Positions 1 to 6,301 are shown, counted from the first letter of the stretch. The stretch is DNA of 7,945 nt from an uncultured Eubacteriales bacterium (GCA_905187695.1 CAJJIY010000048.1:1-7945); one strand, 5' to 3'. The notes: generated by a model from the letters alone, not told the origin. A program made the numbers and translations.

Positions 1-1003
1 CGGCCGTTTCCGCTTTTTTGTCCTTGCGCGGGTAGAGATTACTGCGCGCCTCGTTCATTTCGGTCACGGCCACGCGGTCGGCATCCTTGGGGGCGATTTT
101 GAAATAACGGAGCAGCATCGGCACCCATGTGAAGGCGAAATAGCCGGCGGCAAACAGGAGAAAGGCCCAGATCCACGCTTCCCAAGAAATGTTTTTCAGC
201 ATGGTCTTTTCGTTTGGATTGTCGATGATACATTTTTTGACTACCACGATCGGGGCAACCGCCACCATGGCGATGTTGACGCAGTGGAGCTGGCGGGGAA
301 AGCGCTTGATGAGCGCGCGCAACCCCTTGGAAAGGGCGAAGGAGCCGATGCCGTACCCCACGAGATAGGCGGCCAGAAGGAGAAAGCGGGTGGGGTGAAG
401 CATCAGCGCGGCGAAATCGCCGACCAGATCAATAAAGGCGTAATAATATCCAAGCGCCATCAGCGTGACGGCGAAATCCACGCCGGGAATGACCAGCGTG
501 GTGGAGGTGAGAAAGCCCACCACCCACATGAGAATGTAGTCGCGCGGGAAGGAGATGGTGTCAAAGGAGACCACTTTGCCGTTGGTGATGACCAGCGCGT
601 AGACCAGGAAGACTGCAGCGACCACAATCATGACCACGATGTTCGGCCAGTGCCTGAAATCGTCCTTGCTCTCGGCCACCATGCGCGGGACGCTGCCGAT
701 GAGGAAGCCGAGCACCGCGGCAATGACCGGAATGGGGAAGAGCGTATAAAGCGAGTTGACCGCCCACGCGCCGCCGATACAGCCGATGCCGTACCCGGCC
801 AGCAGAACCAACAGGAAGGAAAGGCTTTTTTTCGGTTCGCGGAAAATGTGGCTGATGGCATAGATCATGTCATAGTAGACAAACAGCACGATGGCGATGG
901 TGCTGGCACTGAGCCCCGGCACGCCAAGGCTGGCCACGCCGATAAGAATCCCTTTTATAAACAAGGAGAGATTTTTCTTTACAAACCGCGTCAGCTTGCT
1001 CAT
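1..1003 (-). CDS. popT: DUF368 membrane protein, PopT-type polyprenyl-phosphate transporter (partial, 3' end cut by the window)
   Basis: I translated this frame by hand: 334 codons from ATG at 1003 with no stop before the left edge. It is a polytopic membrane protein beginning MSKLTRFVKKNLSLFIKGIL. Two repeat-like segments carry the DUF368 hallmark of a Pro-Gly loop followed by a hydrophobic helix ending in a tyrosine: GVPGLSASTIAIVLFVYY near residues 27-44, and VIPGVDFAVTLMALGYY at about 171-187. DUF368 proteins (PopT) are known to recycle undecaprenyl phosphate across the cytoplasmic membrane for cell-wall and surface-polymer synthesis. The length matches the family (about 270-330 aa), so only a hydrophilic C-terminal tail seems to be missing. 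The start is supported by GAAAGGA 4 nt upstream. It lies beyond the terminator of the upstream cluster, so it is probably a separate transcription unit. Oddity: the usual SGGT/SGS residues after each PG are replaced (SAST, DFAV). Family assignment is from recalled motifs; substrate is inferred. Confidence 0.8.
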   Translation of the reverse strand, partial: MSKLTRFVKKNLSLFIKGILIGVASLGVPGLSASTIAIVLFVYYDMIYAISHIFREPKKSLSFLLVLLAGYGIGCIGGAWAVNSLYTLFPIPVIAAVLGFLIGSVPRMVAESKDDFRHWPNIVVMIVVAAVFLVYALVITNGKVVSFDTISFPRDYILMWVVGFLTSTTLVIPGVDFAVTLMALGYYYAFIDLVGDFAALMLHPTRFLLLAAYLVGYGIGSFALSKGLRALIKRFPRQLHCVNIAMVAVAPIVVVKKCIIDNPNEKTMLKNISWEAWIWAFLLFAAGYFAFTWVPMLLRYFKIAPKDADRVAVTEMNEARSNLYPRKDKKAETA

Positions 1004-1051
1004 GGCGTCCTTTCAGCCCCGGAAATGGGGCGGGTGGGAAATAATACTGCT

Positions 1052-1060
1052 ATTTTAGCA
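1052..1060 (-). promoter_or_regulatory. Probable extended -10 promoter for the DUF368 gene, overlapped by a small palindrome
   Basis: Read on the minus strand, TGCTAAAAT (1060 to 1052) is a TGn-extended -10 element about 50 nt before the DUF368 start. No good -35 hexamer lies 16-18 nt upstream, as expected if the TGn extension compensates. The same bases form the perfect inverted repeat TGCTA-TTT-TAGCA (1048-1060), which could be an operator or chance. An independent promoter is expected because a terminator lies upstream. Confidence 0.4.
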
Positions 1061-1118
1061 AGTAATTGTGAACGCTATATGAACAAAAGGGCGATTTGCA
1101 CGGATTTGTGGGGCAAAG

Positions 1119-1136
1119 TTCGAAAATATTTCCGAA
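1119..1136. repeat. 18-bp near-perfect palindrome upstream of the DUF368 gene
   Basis: TTCGAAAATATTTCCGAA matches its own reverse complement at 8 of 9 base pairs. It sits about 60 bp upstream of the predicted -10 element, between the upstream terminator and the DUF368 gene. It has the size of a dimeric regulator's operator, but no specific regulator can be named and AT-rich palindromes arise by chance. Confidence 0.3.
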
Positions 1137-1163
1137 GGGGAATCGCCGGGAGCCGTATCTGCG

Positions 1164-1217
1164 AAAAAAACGCCCGCCGTTGCCCCCGCAAGGCGCGGGG
1201 AGAAAACGGCGCGGGCG
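1164..1217 (-). terminator. Intrinsic terminator of the ABC-aspartokinase-HIT-amidohydrolase cluster
   Basis: On the minus strand the stem CGCCCGCGCCGTT (1217-1205) pairs with AACGGCGGGCG (1181-1171) with a 2-nt CG bulge. Inside is a second stem, CCCCGC/GCGGGG (1200-1195 with 1189-1184). Seven T residues follow immediately (1170-1164). A small hairpin, TCTGCC-CGAC-GGCAGA (1235-1220), sits directly after the amidohydrolase stop codon. This GC-rich stem plus T-tract is a strong rho-independent terminator and marks the end of the four-gene unit. Confidence 0.85.
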
Positions 1218-1235
1218 GGTCTGCCGTCGGGCAGA

Positions 1236-2081
1236 TTATGCTTTTTCCTGCGCTTTTTCGGGTGAAAGGCCGAGAAAACGCAGGGCGTTGTCATAAAGAA
1301 CGGCGCGCTTTTCCGGCTCGGAAAAGCCGGGCAGGGCCAAAAAACGCGCAATCTCGCCGGCGGGCTCTTTGACCGGGTAATCGGTGCCGAACATCACGCG
1401 GTCGGTGCCGAAGCGGCGGATGAGCGCGGCGGCGCGTTCGGGCGGGAGTGCCCAGAGGGTGCTGGAGGTGTCAAACCACAGCCCCGGAATTCCGGCCAGA
1501 CATTCCGCGCCCTCCCAGGCGTAATAGCCGCCCAGGTGAGCGGCCACGACGGTGAGCCCCGGAAATTCTTTTTTCACGCGGCAAAGGCGGGCGGCCTCAC
1601 TGTAGCGGTATTCGGGGCGGCTGTCGCCCATGTGGAGATAAAGCGGCATCCCGCGCTCGGAAAGCAGGGCGCAAAGGCGGCGCATCCGGGGGTCGTCAAT
1701 GGCGACCTTTTGCAGATCGGGGTGCATTTTGACCCCGCGAAGCCCCAGCGACAGCGCCCGGTCCAGTTCTTTTTCCATGTCCGGAAAATCCGGGTGCATG
1801 GCGGCAAAACCGGCGGCCAAAAAGCCGTCTTTTTTTTGCGAACGCGCTACAAGGGCGGCAATGGTGTCGTTTATTTTGGGGACCTGGTGCGGGGTGGTGG
1901 CCACCGAAAAGAAGAGAAATCCGCGCACGCCGGCCGCCGCCGCGTGCGCGGCCAGATCCTCATAAGTGCCGTCCCCCTCGGCGCGGAATCCGTAAAACGC
2001 CTCCAGGTTGCCGACCGCGCGGGCCGCCAGTGCCGGGGGATACGGGTGCGTGTGGATATCAAAGACCGGGTAACGGGGCAT
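1236..2081 (-). CDS. Amidohydrolase-family TIM-barrel metal-dependent hydrolase (amidohydrolase_2 type)
   Basis: The 281-residue protein has the metal-ligand pattern of the amidohydrolase superfamily. HTH (H10, H12, in FDIHTHP) follows the first strand; RGVKMHPDLQ carries K118 and H120; LYLHMGDS gives H150; VVAAHLGG gives H182; FGTDYPV gives D234 near the C-terminus. This order and length fit the COG2159/PF04909 branch of hydrolases and decarboxylases, rather than full-length ureases or dihydroorotases. It is a soluble cytoplasmic enzyme with no signal peptide. The substrate cannot be predicted. GGGAG lies 7 nt before the ATG, inside the end of the HIT gene, and only 2 nt separate the HIT stop from this start, so translation is probably coupled. 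It is the last gene before the terminator. TatD-type nucleases share the HxH start, but the sequence reads more like amidohydrolase_2. Family call is firm; the reaction is unknown. Confidence 0.85.
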   Translation of the reverse strand: MPRYPVFDIHTHPYPPALAARAVGNLEAFYGFRAEGDGTYEDLAAHAAAAGVRGFLFFSVATTPHQVPKINDTIAALVARSQKKDGFLAAGFAAMHPDFPDMEKELDRALSLGLRGVKMHPDLQKVAIDDPRMRRLCALLSERGMPLYLHMGDSRPEYRYSEAARLCRVKKEFPGLTVVAAHLGGYYAWEGAECLAGIPGLWFDTSSTLWALPPERAAALIRRFGTDRVMFGTDYPVKEPAGEIARFLALPGFSEPEKRAVLYDNALRFLGLSPEKAQEKA

Positions 2082-2083
2082 TT

Positions 2084-2425
2084 TTACGCTCCCATGTTCT
2101 CCGGCAGTTTCCGCCCGCCCAGCAGATGGAAGTGCAGATGGCGCACGCTCTGACAGCCGTCCGCGCCGCAGTTGGTGATGACGCGGTAGCCGTTTTCAAG
2201 TCCTTCGGCCGCGGCAATCTTCGGAATCGCCTCAAACACATGGGCGACATACGCGCTGTTTTCGGGCGTGATCTCATCCGCGCCCGCAATGTGCGCGCGA
2301 GGGATGATCAGCACATGGGTGGGGGCTTGCGGCGCGATGTCGCGGAAAGCATAGACCCACTCGTCCTCATAGACCTTCTGACTGGGGATTTCCCCTTTTA
2401 AAATACGGCAGAACAGGCAATCCAT
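2084..2425 (-). CDS. HIT-family protein (histidine triad nucleotide hydrolase, HinT-like)
   Basis: The 113-residue protein is a complete HIT domain. It begins DCLFCRILKGEIPS, with a Cys pair (C3, C6) that in many family members helps bind zinc. It has the central THVLIIPRAHI segment and ends with the catalytic triad SVRHLHFHLLGG (H96, H98, H100). Family members hydrolyse AMP linked to amines or lysine (phosphoramidates), using the middle histidine as nucleophile; cellular substrates in bacteria are poorly known. Length is normal for the bacterial HinT branch. AAAAGGAG sits 7 nt upstream of the ATG. The aspartokinase stop lies 14 nt upstream and the amidohydrolase start 2 nt downstream, so it is co-transcribed with both. 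Nothing is missing or unusual. Identity is very secure; specific substrate is not. Confidence 0.93.
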   Translation of the reverse strand: MDCLFCRILKGEIPSQKVYEDEWVYAFRDIAPQAPTHVLIIPRAHIAGADEITPENSAYVAHVFEAIPKIAAAEGLENGYRVITNCGADGCQSVRHLHFHLLGGRKLPENMGA

Positions 2426-2439
2426 TTTTAAACTCCTTT

Positions 2440-3756
2440 TTATTTGACAAATTCCTCAAAAATCGCGCGAAGGGTGGTCTCGTAGGCGTCCTCGTCCACG
2501 CCGAGGATGATGTTGAGCTCGCTGGAACCCTGGTCGATCATGCGGATGTTGACCCCGGCGGCCGAGACCGCGCCGAAGATCCGCGCGGCGGTGCCCCGCG
2601 CCTTGACCATCCCGCGGCCGACCACGGCAATGAGCGAAAGACCGTCCAGAATCTCGATGTGATCGGCGCGGACGGTGTTGTTGATGCTGCGCAGAATCCG
2701 CTCGCGCTTGCCTTCCAGCGCGGCCGTGCCGGTGATGATGCTCATGGTGTCGATGCCGGAGGGCAGGTGTTCGAAGGAGATATCCTGATCCTCCAGGATT
2801 TCCAGCACCTTGCGGCCGAAGCCGACCTCGGCATTCATCATATCTTTTTCGATATTGATGACCGAAAAACCGCGTTTGCCGGCCACGCCGGTGATGACAT
2901 GGCGCGCGTCATAGCCCGCGGCGCTGGGTACAATCATAGTGCCGGGATCGTCGGGGCGGTTGGTGTTGCGGATGTTGATGGGAATGCCCGCGTAACGCAC
3001 CGGGAAAATGGACTCGTCATGGAGCACCGAAGCGCCCATGTAGGAGAGCTCCCGCAGTTCGCGGTAGGTGATGGTTTCGATGGTGGGGGGATCTTTGACC
3101 ACGCGGGGATCGGCCATGAGAAAACCGGAGACATCGGTCCAGTTTTCATAAAGGTCGGCGTCGACCGCGCGCGCCACAATCGAGCCGGTAATGTCCGACC
3201 CGCCGCGCGAAAAGGTCTTGACCGTGCCGTTGGGCATGGCGCCGTAAAAGCCGGGGATGACGGCATGCGCGTGCCGGGCCAGCTCCCGCGAGAGGGCCTC
3301 GTTGGTGCGCTCCTCGTCAAAAGTGCCGTTTTCGCGGAAGAAAATGACATTTTCGGCGTCCACAAAGTCATAGCCGAGGTATTTGGCCAGAATGAGGCCG
3401 CACAGATATTCGCCCCGCGAGGCGGCATAGTCCCGGCCGGAGGCGTGGCACATGGCGCCCATGACATATTGGAGTTCTCCCGAAATGTCATAATTCATGC
3501 CGAGTTCCCGGATGATACGGTTGTAGCGTTCCCGGATCTGCCCGTAATAAGCGTCGGCGTCCTCCCGGTTTTTGATCATCTCATAGCACCGGTAGAGCAT
3601 ATCGGTCACTTTGGTATCGCCCTCAAAGCGTTTGCCGGGGGCGGAAGGCACGACAAAACGGCGGCTGCTGTCGGCGCGGATAATGTCGGCGACCTGTCTG
3701 AAATGTTCGGCATCGGCAAGGGAGCTCCCGCCGAATTTGACGACTTTTGTCTGCAT
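2440..3756 (-). CDS. lysC: Aspartate kinase, monofunctional, with two C-terminal ACT domains
   Basis: It phosphorylates L-aspartate with ATP to give aspartyl phosphate, the first step towards lysine, threonine, methionine and diaminopimelate. The 438-residue protein has the kinase N-terminus VKFGGSS (residues 6-12) and the clostridial-type VVPSAPGKR (35-43). It also has the FSRGGSDITGS nucleotide/substrate loop (182-192), ENWTDVSGF (204-212) and the DPRVV turn (216-220). Two ACT domains follow, roughly 285-365 and 370-438; the second contains VNIRMIDQGSSELNI, the usual site for binding an allosteric amino acid. Length matches the monofunctional clostridial class and there is no fused homoserine dehydrogenase. 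A strong GAAGGAGGG lies 6 nt upstream. It sits 42 nt after the ABC transporter gene with no lysine riboswitch or leader visible in that gap. No other aspartate-pathway gene is in view, which is unusual for an operon setting. Enzyme identity is secure; the symbol follows common usage and the effector is not predictable. Confidence 0.95.
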   Translation of the reverse strand: MQTKVVKFGGSSLADAEHFRQVADIIRADSSRRFVVPSAPGKRFEGDTKVTDMLYRCYEMIKNREDADAYYGQIRERYNRIIRELGMNYDISGELQYVMGAMCHASGRDYAASRGEYLCGLILAKYLGYDFVDAENVIFFRENGTFDEERTNEALSRELARHAHAVIPGFYGAMPNGTVKTFSRGGSDITGSIVARAVDADLYENWTDVSGFLMADPRVVKDPPTIETITYRELRELSYMGASVLHDESIFPVRYAGIPINIRNTNRPDDPGTMIVPSAAGYDARHVITGVAGKRGFSVINIEKDMMNAEVGFGRKVLEILEDQDISFEHLPSGIDTMSIITGTAALEGKRERILRSINNTVRADHIEILDGLSLIAVVGRGMVKARGTAARIFGAVSAAGVNIRMIDQGSSELNIILGVDEDAYETTLRAIFEEFVK

Positions 3757-3797
3757 GATTTTCCCTCCTTCGGGGAGTTTCGATGTTTTATACTATC

Positions 3798-3803
3798 ATT
3801 ATA
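3798..3803 (-). promoter_or_regulatory. Possible internal -10 element before the aspartokinase gene
   Basis: A perfect TATAAT (3803 to 3798, minus strand) overlaps the stop codon of the ABC gene in an AT-rich patch 42 nt before the aspartokinase start. No recognisable -35 element lies at the right distance, so this is at best a weak secondary promoter giving extra aspartokinase transcription. Confidence 0.2.
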
Positions 3804-5790
3804 TGGGGCTTTCCGCTTCTTCGTCCGGGGACATTTCAGTGGCCGGACGGGTTGTGTTTCGGGCCGTTTCTCGGTTTTCTTCGTCCAGATACCGGCTGGC
3901 CTGCGTGCGGAACAGGAGCGCGTAGGTGCCGTTTTTCTCCATGAGCTCGCGGTGCGTGCCCTCCTCCGCCAGCATCCCGTCCGAAAGCACGGCAATCTTG
4001 GTGGCCAGTGTGGCCGAAGAGAGCCGGTGCGAGACGAAAATGGTGGTGCGGTCGCCGCGCAGTTCGTCAAACTGGCGGAACACCTCCTGCTCGGCCAGCG
4101 CGTCCAGCGCGGCGGTCGGCTCGTCCAGAATCAGAATGTCGGCGTGGCTGTAAAAGGCGCGGGCGATGGCGAGCTTTTGCCACTGACCGCCCGACAGCTC
4201 TATGCCGTCCCGGTCGAAATAGCGCATGAGCTGGGTGTCATAGCCGCCCGGCAGTCTGGAAATAAAGGCATCCGCGCCGGATTTCCGGGCGGCCTCCCGG
4301 ATCTTTTCGGGGCTTTCTTTGGCCGAAAGATCGCCGAAACGGATGTTGTCCGCGGCGCTGACGGCATATTTGCCGAAATCCTGAAAAATGATGCCGAAAA
4401 GGTGGTAAAGCGCGGCGGGTTCATAGTCGCGCAGGTCGTGCCCGTCCAGCAGGATCTCGCCCTCGGTGGGGTCGTACAGCCGCGTGAGGAGCTTGATGAG
4501 CGTGGTCTTGCCCGCGCCGTTGGTGCCGACCAGCGCCAGCGTTTCGCCGGGGTCGATGGTCAGGGAGAAATCCCGGAGCACTTTTTTATCGGTGCCCGGA
4601 TAAGAAAAGGAAACATGGCGGAATTCGATCCGGTGGCCGCAGCCCCCGGCGGGAATGAGCGGCTCTTCTTTCCTTGGAACGATCTGCTTTTTTTCTTTCA
4701 GAAAGGAGATGAGGTTGTCGATGAAGAGCGTGCCCTCATAGACGGTGGCGGAGGTGGAAATGAGCGTGCCCACACAGGAGGAAATAGCCGTGAGCGCGCC
4801 GGTGTAAAGCGAATAATCGCCGATGCGGTATTCGCCCCGGAACACACCCAGCGCAATGAAGGCAAAGAAGAAACAGCTGACGACCGAGGAGGCCACCGTA
4901 AAGACCACCTGCCAGATGTTTTCGCGCAGAATGAGACGCCGGAGGCCTTTGTAGTAGCGGGAAAAGACCGAATCGTAGCGGCGCTCCAGCTCGTCGCCCA
5001 GGTGGTAAATCCGCACCTCTTTGGCCAGATCCTTGTTGACGGTGAGCTCGGCATAGTAGTTCATCTGTCGCCGGTCGACCGAACGGCCCCGGACATAGGC
5101 AAAGGACTTGCGCTTGTAGATAAAATTGACAATGGCGGAGGGGACGGAGGCCAGCGCGATGGCCAGCGCCGCCAGCGGCATGGCGCCCGCCAGAATGACG
5201 ATGTAGCCGATGAGCGTGATGAGAAAACTGATGAGGTTGAAGGTGGAATTGAGGATGGTCACCGGGCGCGTGCCGGCTTCGCGGTTGGCGTTTTCCAGCT
5301 TTTCATAGAACGCGGGCAGATCAAAGGAGGAAAGATCCAGCTGTTGCGCCTTGTGCATAATCTGCAGCTTGACATGGCGGATGACGCGTTCGCCCGCCAT
5401 GCGGGTGACGGCGTTGGAGATCCGCGCCACCACCTTGTTGCAGATCTTATAGGAAAAATAAGCAACGAGCAAAAGGAGCACCGCCGAGCCCCAGAAGGCC
5501 GCAAAATCAAACACCGCGCCGGCGGCCGTCTGCGTGATGACCTCCTGCAGGTGATTGAGGATCTCGCGGGAGATGAGGGCGCCCACAAGCGGCATCACGC
5601 CGTCGAAGACCGCCACAAAACACATGAGGAAAAGGAAGGGCGGGCCGCTTTGCCAAACCAGCCGGATCACATAAAACATCCGGGAGAAAAAACCGCCGAA
5701 AAGCTCGCGCAAAAATCGCGGCAGGTCGCGCAGGGAGCGGGGCGGCGCCACTTTTTCATATTGATAGGAACCGGGAGGCGGCAGATTCAT
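3799..5790 (-). CDS. ABC exporter half-transporter: permease fused to ATP-binding domain
   Basis: The 663-residue protein has an N-terminal membrane domain (about residues 36-365, with hydrophobic segments near 50-75, 98-116, 185-225, 294-318 and 328-348). An ATPase follows, with Walker A GTNGAGKTT (422-430), Q-loop FQDF around Q470, signature LSGGQ (532-536), Walker B ILILDEP (552-558) and the switch histidine in VSHR (H588). All catalytic motifs are intact. Such proteins work as homo- or heterodimers exporting peptides, lipids or drugs; no partner gene is adjacent, so a homodimer is likely. No peptidase C39 domain is present. I chose ATG at 5790 because AAAGGGG lies 8 nt upstream. An in-frame GTG at 5817 would add nine residues (VPGKKGVPI) but lacks a ribosome site. 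The last 30 residues are acidic and polar, probably disordered. It is the first gene of the cluster, 46 nt or so after the predicted transcription start. Substrate unknown. Confidence 0.93.
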   Translation of the reverse strand: MNLPPPGSYQYEKVAPPRSLRDLPRFLRELFGGFFSRMFYVIRLVWQSGPPFLFLMCFVAVFDGVMPLVGALISREILNHLQEVITQTAAGAVFDFAAFWGSAVLLLLVAYFSYKICNKVVARISNAVTRMAGERVIRHVKLQIMHKAQQLDLSSFDLPAFYEKLENANREAGTRPVTILNSTFNLISFLITLIGYIVILAGAMPLAALAIALASVPSAIVNFIYKRKSFAYVRGRSVDRRQMNYYAELTVNKDLAKEVRIYHLGDELERRYDSVFSRYYKGLRRLILRENIWQVVFTVASSVVSCFFFAFIALGVFRGEYRIGDYSLYTGALTAISSCVGTLISTSATVYEGTLFIDNLISFLKEKKQIVPRKEEPLIPAGGCGHRIEFRHVSFSYPGTDKKVLRDFSLTIDPGETLALVGTNGAGKTTLIKLLTRLYDPTEGEILLDGHDLRDYEPAALYHLFGIIFQDFGKYAVSAADNIRFGDLSAKESPEKIREAARKSGADAFISRLPGGYDTQLMRYFDRDGIELSGGQWQKLAIARAFYSHADILILDEPTAALDALAEQEVFRQFDELRGDRTTIFVSHRLSSATLATKIAVLSDGMLAEEGTHRELMEKNGTYALLFRTQASRYLDEENRETARNTTRPATEMSPDEEAESPI

Positions 5791-5842
5791 GATCGGGACC
5801 CCTTTCTTTCCGGGCACGGCGGAAATCTACATAATTACATCT

Positions 5843-5871
5843 ATTATATCACACATTTTTCGGGGGCGCAA
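5843..5871 (-). promoter_or_regulatory. Sigma-A promoter of the ABC transporter-led gene cluster
   Basis: On the minus strand TTGCGC (5871-5866) and a perfect TATAAT (5848-5843) are separated by exactly 17 nt, with TGTGA just before the -10. Predicted transcription start is near 5836, leaving a leader of about 46 nt before the ABC start at 5790. The gene spacing downstream and the terminator at 1164-1217 suggest this promoter serves four genes. Confidence 0.75.
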
Positions 5872-5904
5872 GGGTGAATGGAAAATCAAAAAAGAAATTT
5901 GGGG

Positions 5905-6134
5905 TTGAGGGGCATCTTGGGCGAAGACCGAAAAACGGGAACAAAGGGGTATGGCAAATGGGGAAAGTTTTCCAACGGGTCGGTAATCTCTTATAAGCCA
6001 AGGTTTCTAAGGTAGGAAACGCTTTGCGTTTCCACGAAATCCCGTTTTTCTATTGCCGAAATCGGCTCTCAGCGTATGGTATACGCTTCACGAGCCGATG
6101 TTCGACAATTCTTCATCCCAACCTGCACCCTCAA
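5905..6134. repeat. MITE-like element, copy A (~102 bp, interrupted by a 128-bp insert)
   Basis: Left end 5905-5927 and right end 6110-6134 are imperfect inverted repeats. Read inward, both share the ordered blocks TTGAGGG, GCA, TTGGG and GAAGA, differing only by small changes between blocks. The interior holds a strong hairpin: ATCGGCTC (6061-6068) pairs with GAGCCGAT (6092-6099), and within it AGCGTAT (6071-6077) pairs with ATACGCT (6081-6087). Removing the insert at 5934-6061 leaves 102 bp, against 103 bp for copy B. The left 29 nt are identical to copy B, and 54 of 64 nt match over 6078-6141 versus 6237-6300. No transposase is present, so any mobility would be supplied from elsewhere. The structure is directly visible; its status as a mobile element is inferred. 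Confidence 0.65.
5934..6061. mobile_element. 128-bp MITE-like insert inside copy A, flanked by CCGAAA direct repeats
   Basis: CCGAAA occurs at 5928-5933 and again at 6056-6061, and copy B keeps a single uninterrupted CCGAAA (6214-6219) at the equivalent place. An 11-bp perfect inverted repeat, GAAAAACGGGA (5930-5940) and TCCCGTTTTTC (6040-6050), lies at the left junction, overlapping the direct repeat by 4 nt, and just inside the right end. Inside is the perfect hairpin GGAAACGC-TTT-GCGTTTCC (6015-6033). GTTTC at 6003-6007 can compete for GAAAC at 6016-6020, so two alternative folds exist. There is no reading frame of note. The pattern fits a small non-autonomous transposable element that made a 6-bp target duplication. 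A structured RNA gene is an alternative reading. Confidence 0.55.
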
Positions 6135-6146
6135 GGGGAAGTTTGG

Positions 6147-6190
6147 TTGAGGGGCATCTTGGGCGGATTTGAGGGGCATCTTGGGCGGAT
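6147..6190. repeat. Tandem 22-bp units, extra left-end fragments of the MITE-like element
   Basis: Two exact units beginning TTGAGGGGCATCTTGGGC and ending GGAT start at 6147 and 6169, and the left end of copy B continues the same 22-bp period at 6191. A lone matching end starts copy A at 5905. Because 22 is not a multiple of three, the array is not a repeated peptide. CCCTCAA (6128-6134) can pair with TTGAGGG (6147-6153), so the junction with copy A also folds. Confidence 0.85.
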
Positions 6191-6293
6191 TTGAGGGGCA
6201 TCTTGGGCGAAGACCGAAATTCCTCCCACGCCGCAGGGTATACGGCTTGCGGGTCGATATTCGACGATTCTTCATCCCAATCTGCTCCCTCAA
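6191..6293. repeat. MITE-like element, copy B (~103 bp, uninterrupted)
   Basis: Left end 6191-6213 and right end 6269-6293 share the same inverted blocks as copy A (TTGAGGG, GCA, TTGGG, GAAGA). In the middle, GCCG (6229-6233 region) can pair with CGGC (6242-6246 region), with outer CCC/GGG pairs around it. The bases of this hairpin differ from copy A on both arms while keeping part of the pairing. The right flank GGGGAAG (6294-6300) is the same as that of copy A. It provides the empty-site comparison for the insert in copy A. Confidence 0.65.
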
Positions 6294-6301
6294 GGGGAAG
6301 T

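Noticed and set aside
284..1372. 362-codon open frame on the plus strand
   Set aside because: It is antisense to the DUF368 gene and crosses the terminator and promoter region. The product is a charged, domain-free sequence, while the minus strand gives a clear membrane protein.
1536..2153. 205-codon plus-strand frame
   Set aside because: Antisense to the amidohydrolase, whose metal-binding residues are all in place on the minus strand.
3757..3798. Lysine riboswitch or attenuator before the aspartokinase gene
   Set aside because: The gap is only 42 nt and shows just a weak 4-bp CTCC/GGAG pairing, far too small for a riboswitch.
5791..5817. GTG start at 5817 for the ABC transporter
   Set aside because: No ribosome site precedes it, whereas AAAGGGG is well placed before ATG at 5790.
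2659..5877. 1072-codon open frame on the plus strand
   Set aside because: It is exactly antisense to the aspartokinase and ABC transporter genes, which have intact motifs, ribosome sites and a promoter. Its protein is low-complexity, rich in Gly, Asp and His with no recognisable domain, and GC-rich codon bias explains the absence of stops.
6147..6212. CRISPR array
   Set aside because: The 22-bp units abut directly with no spacers and there are no cas genes, so this is a simple tandem repeat.
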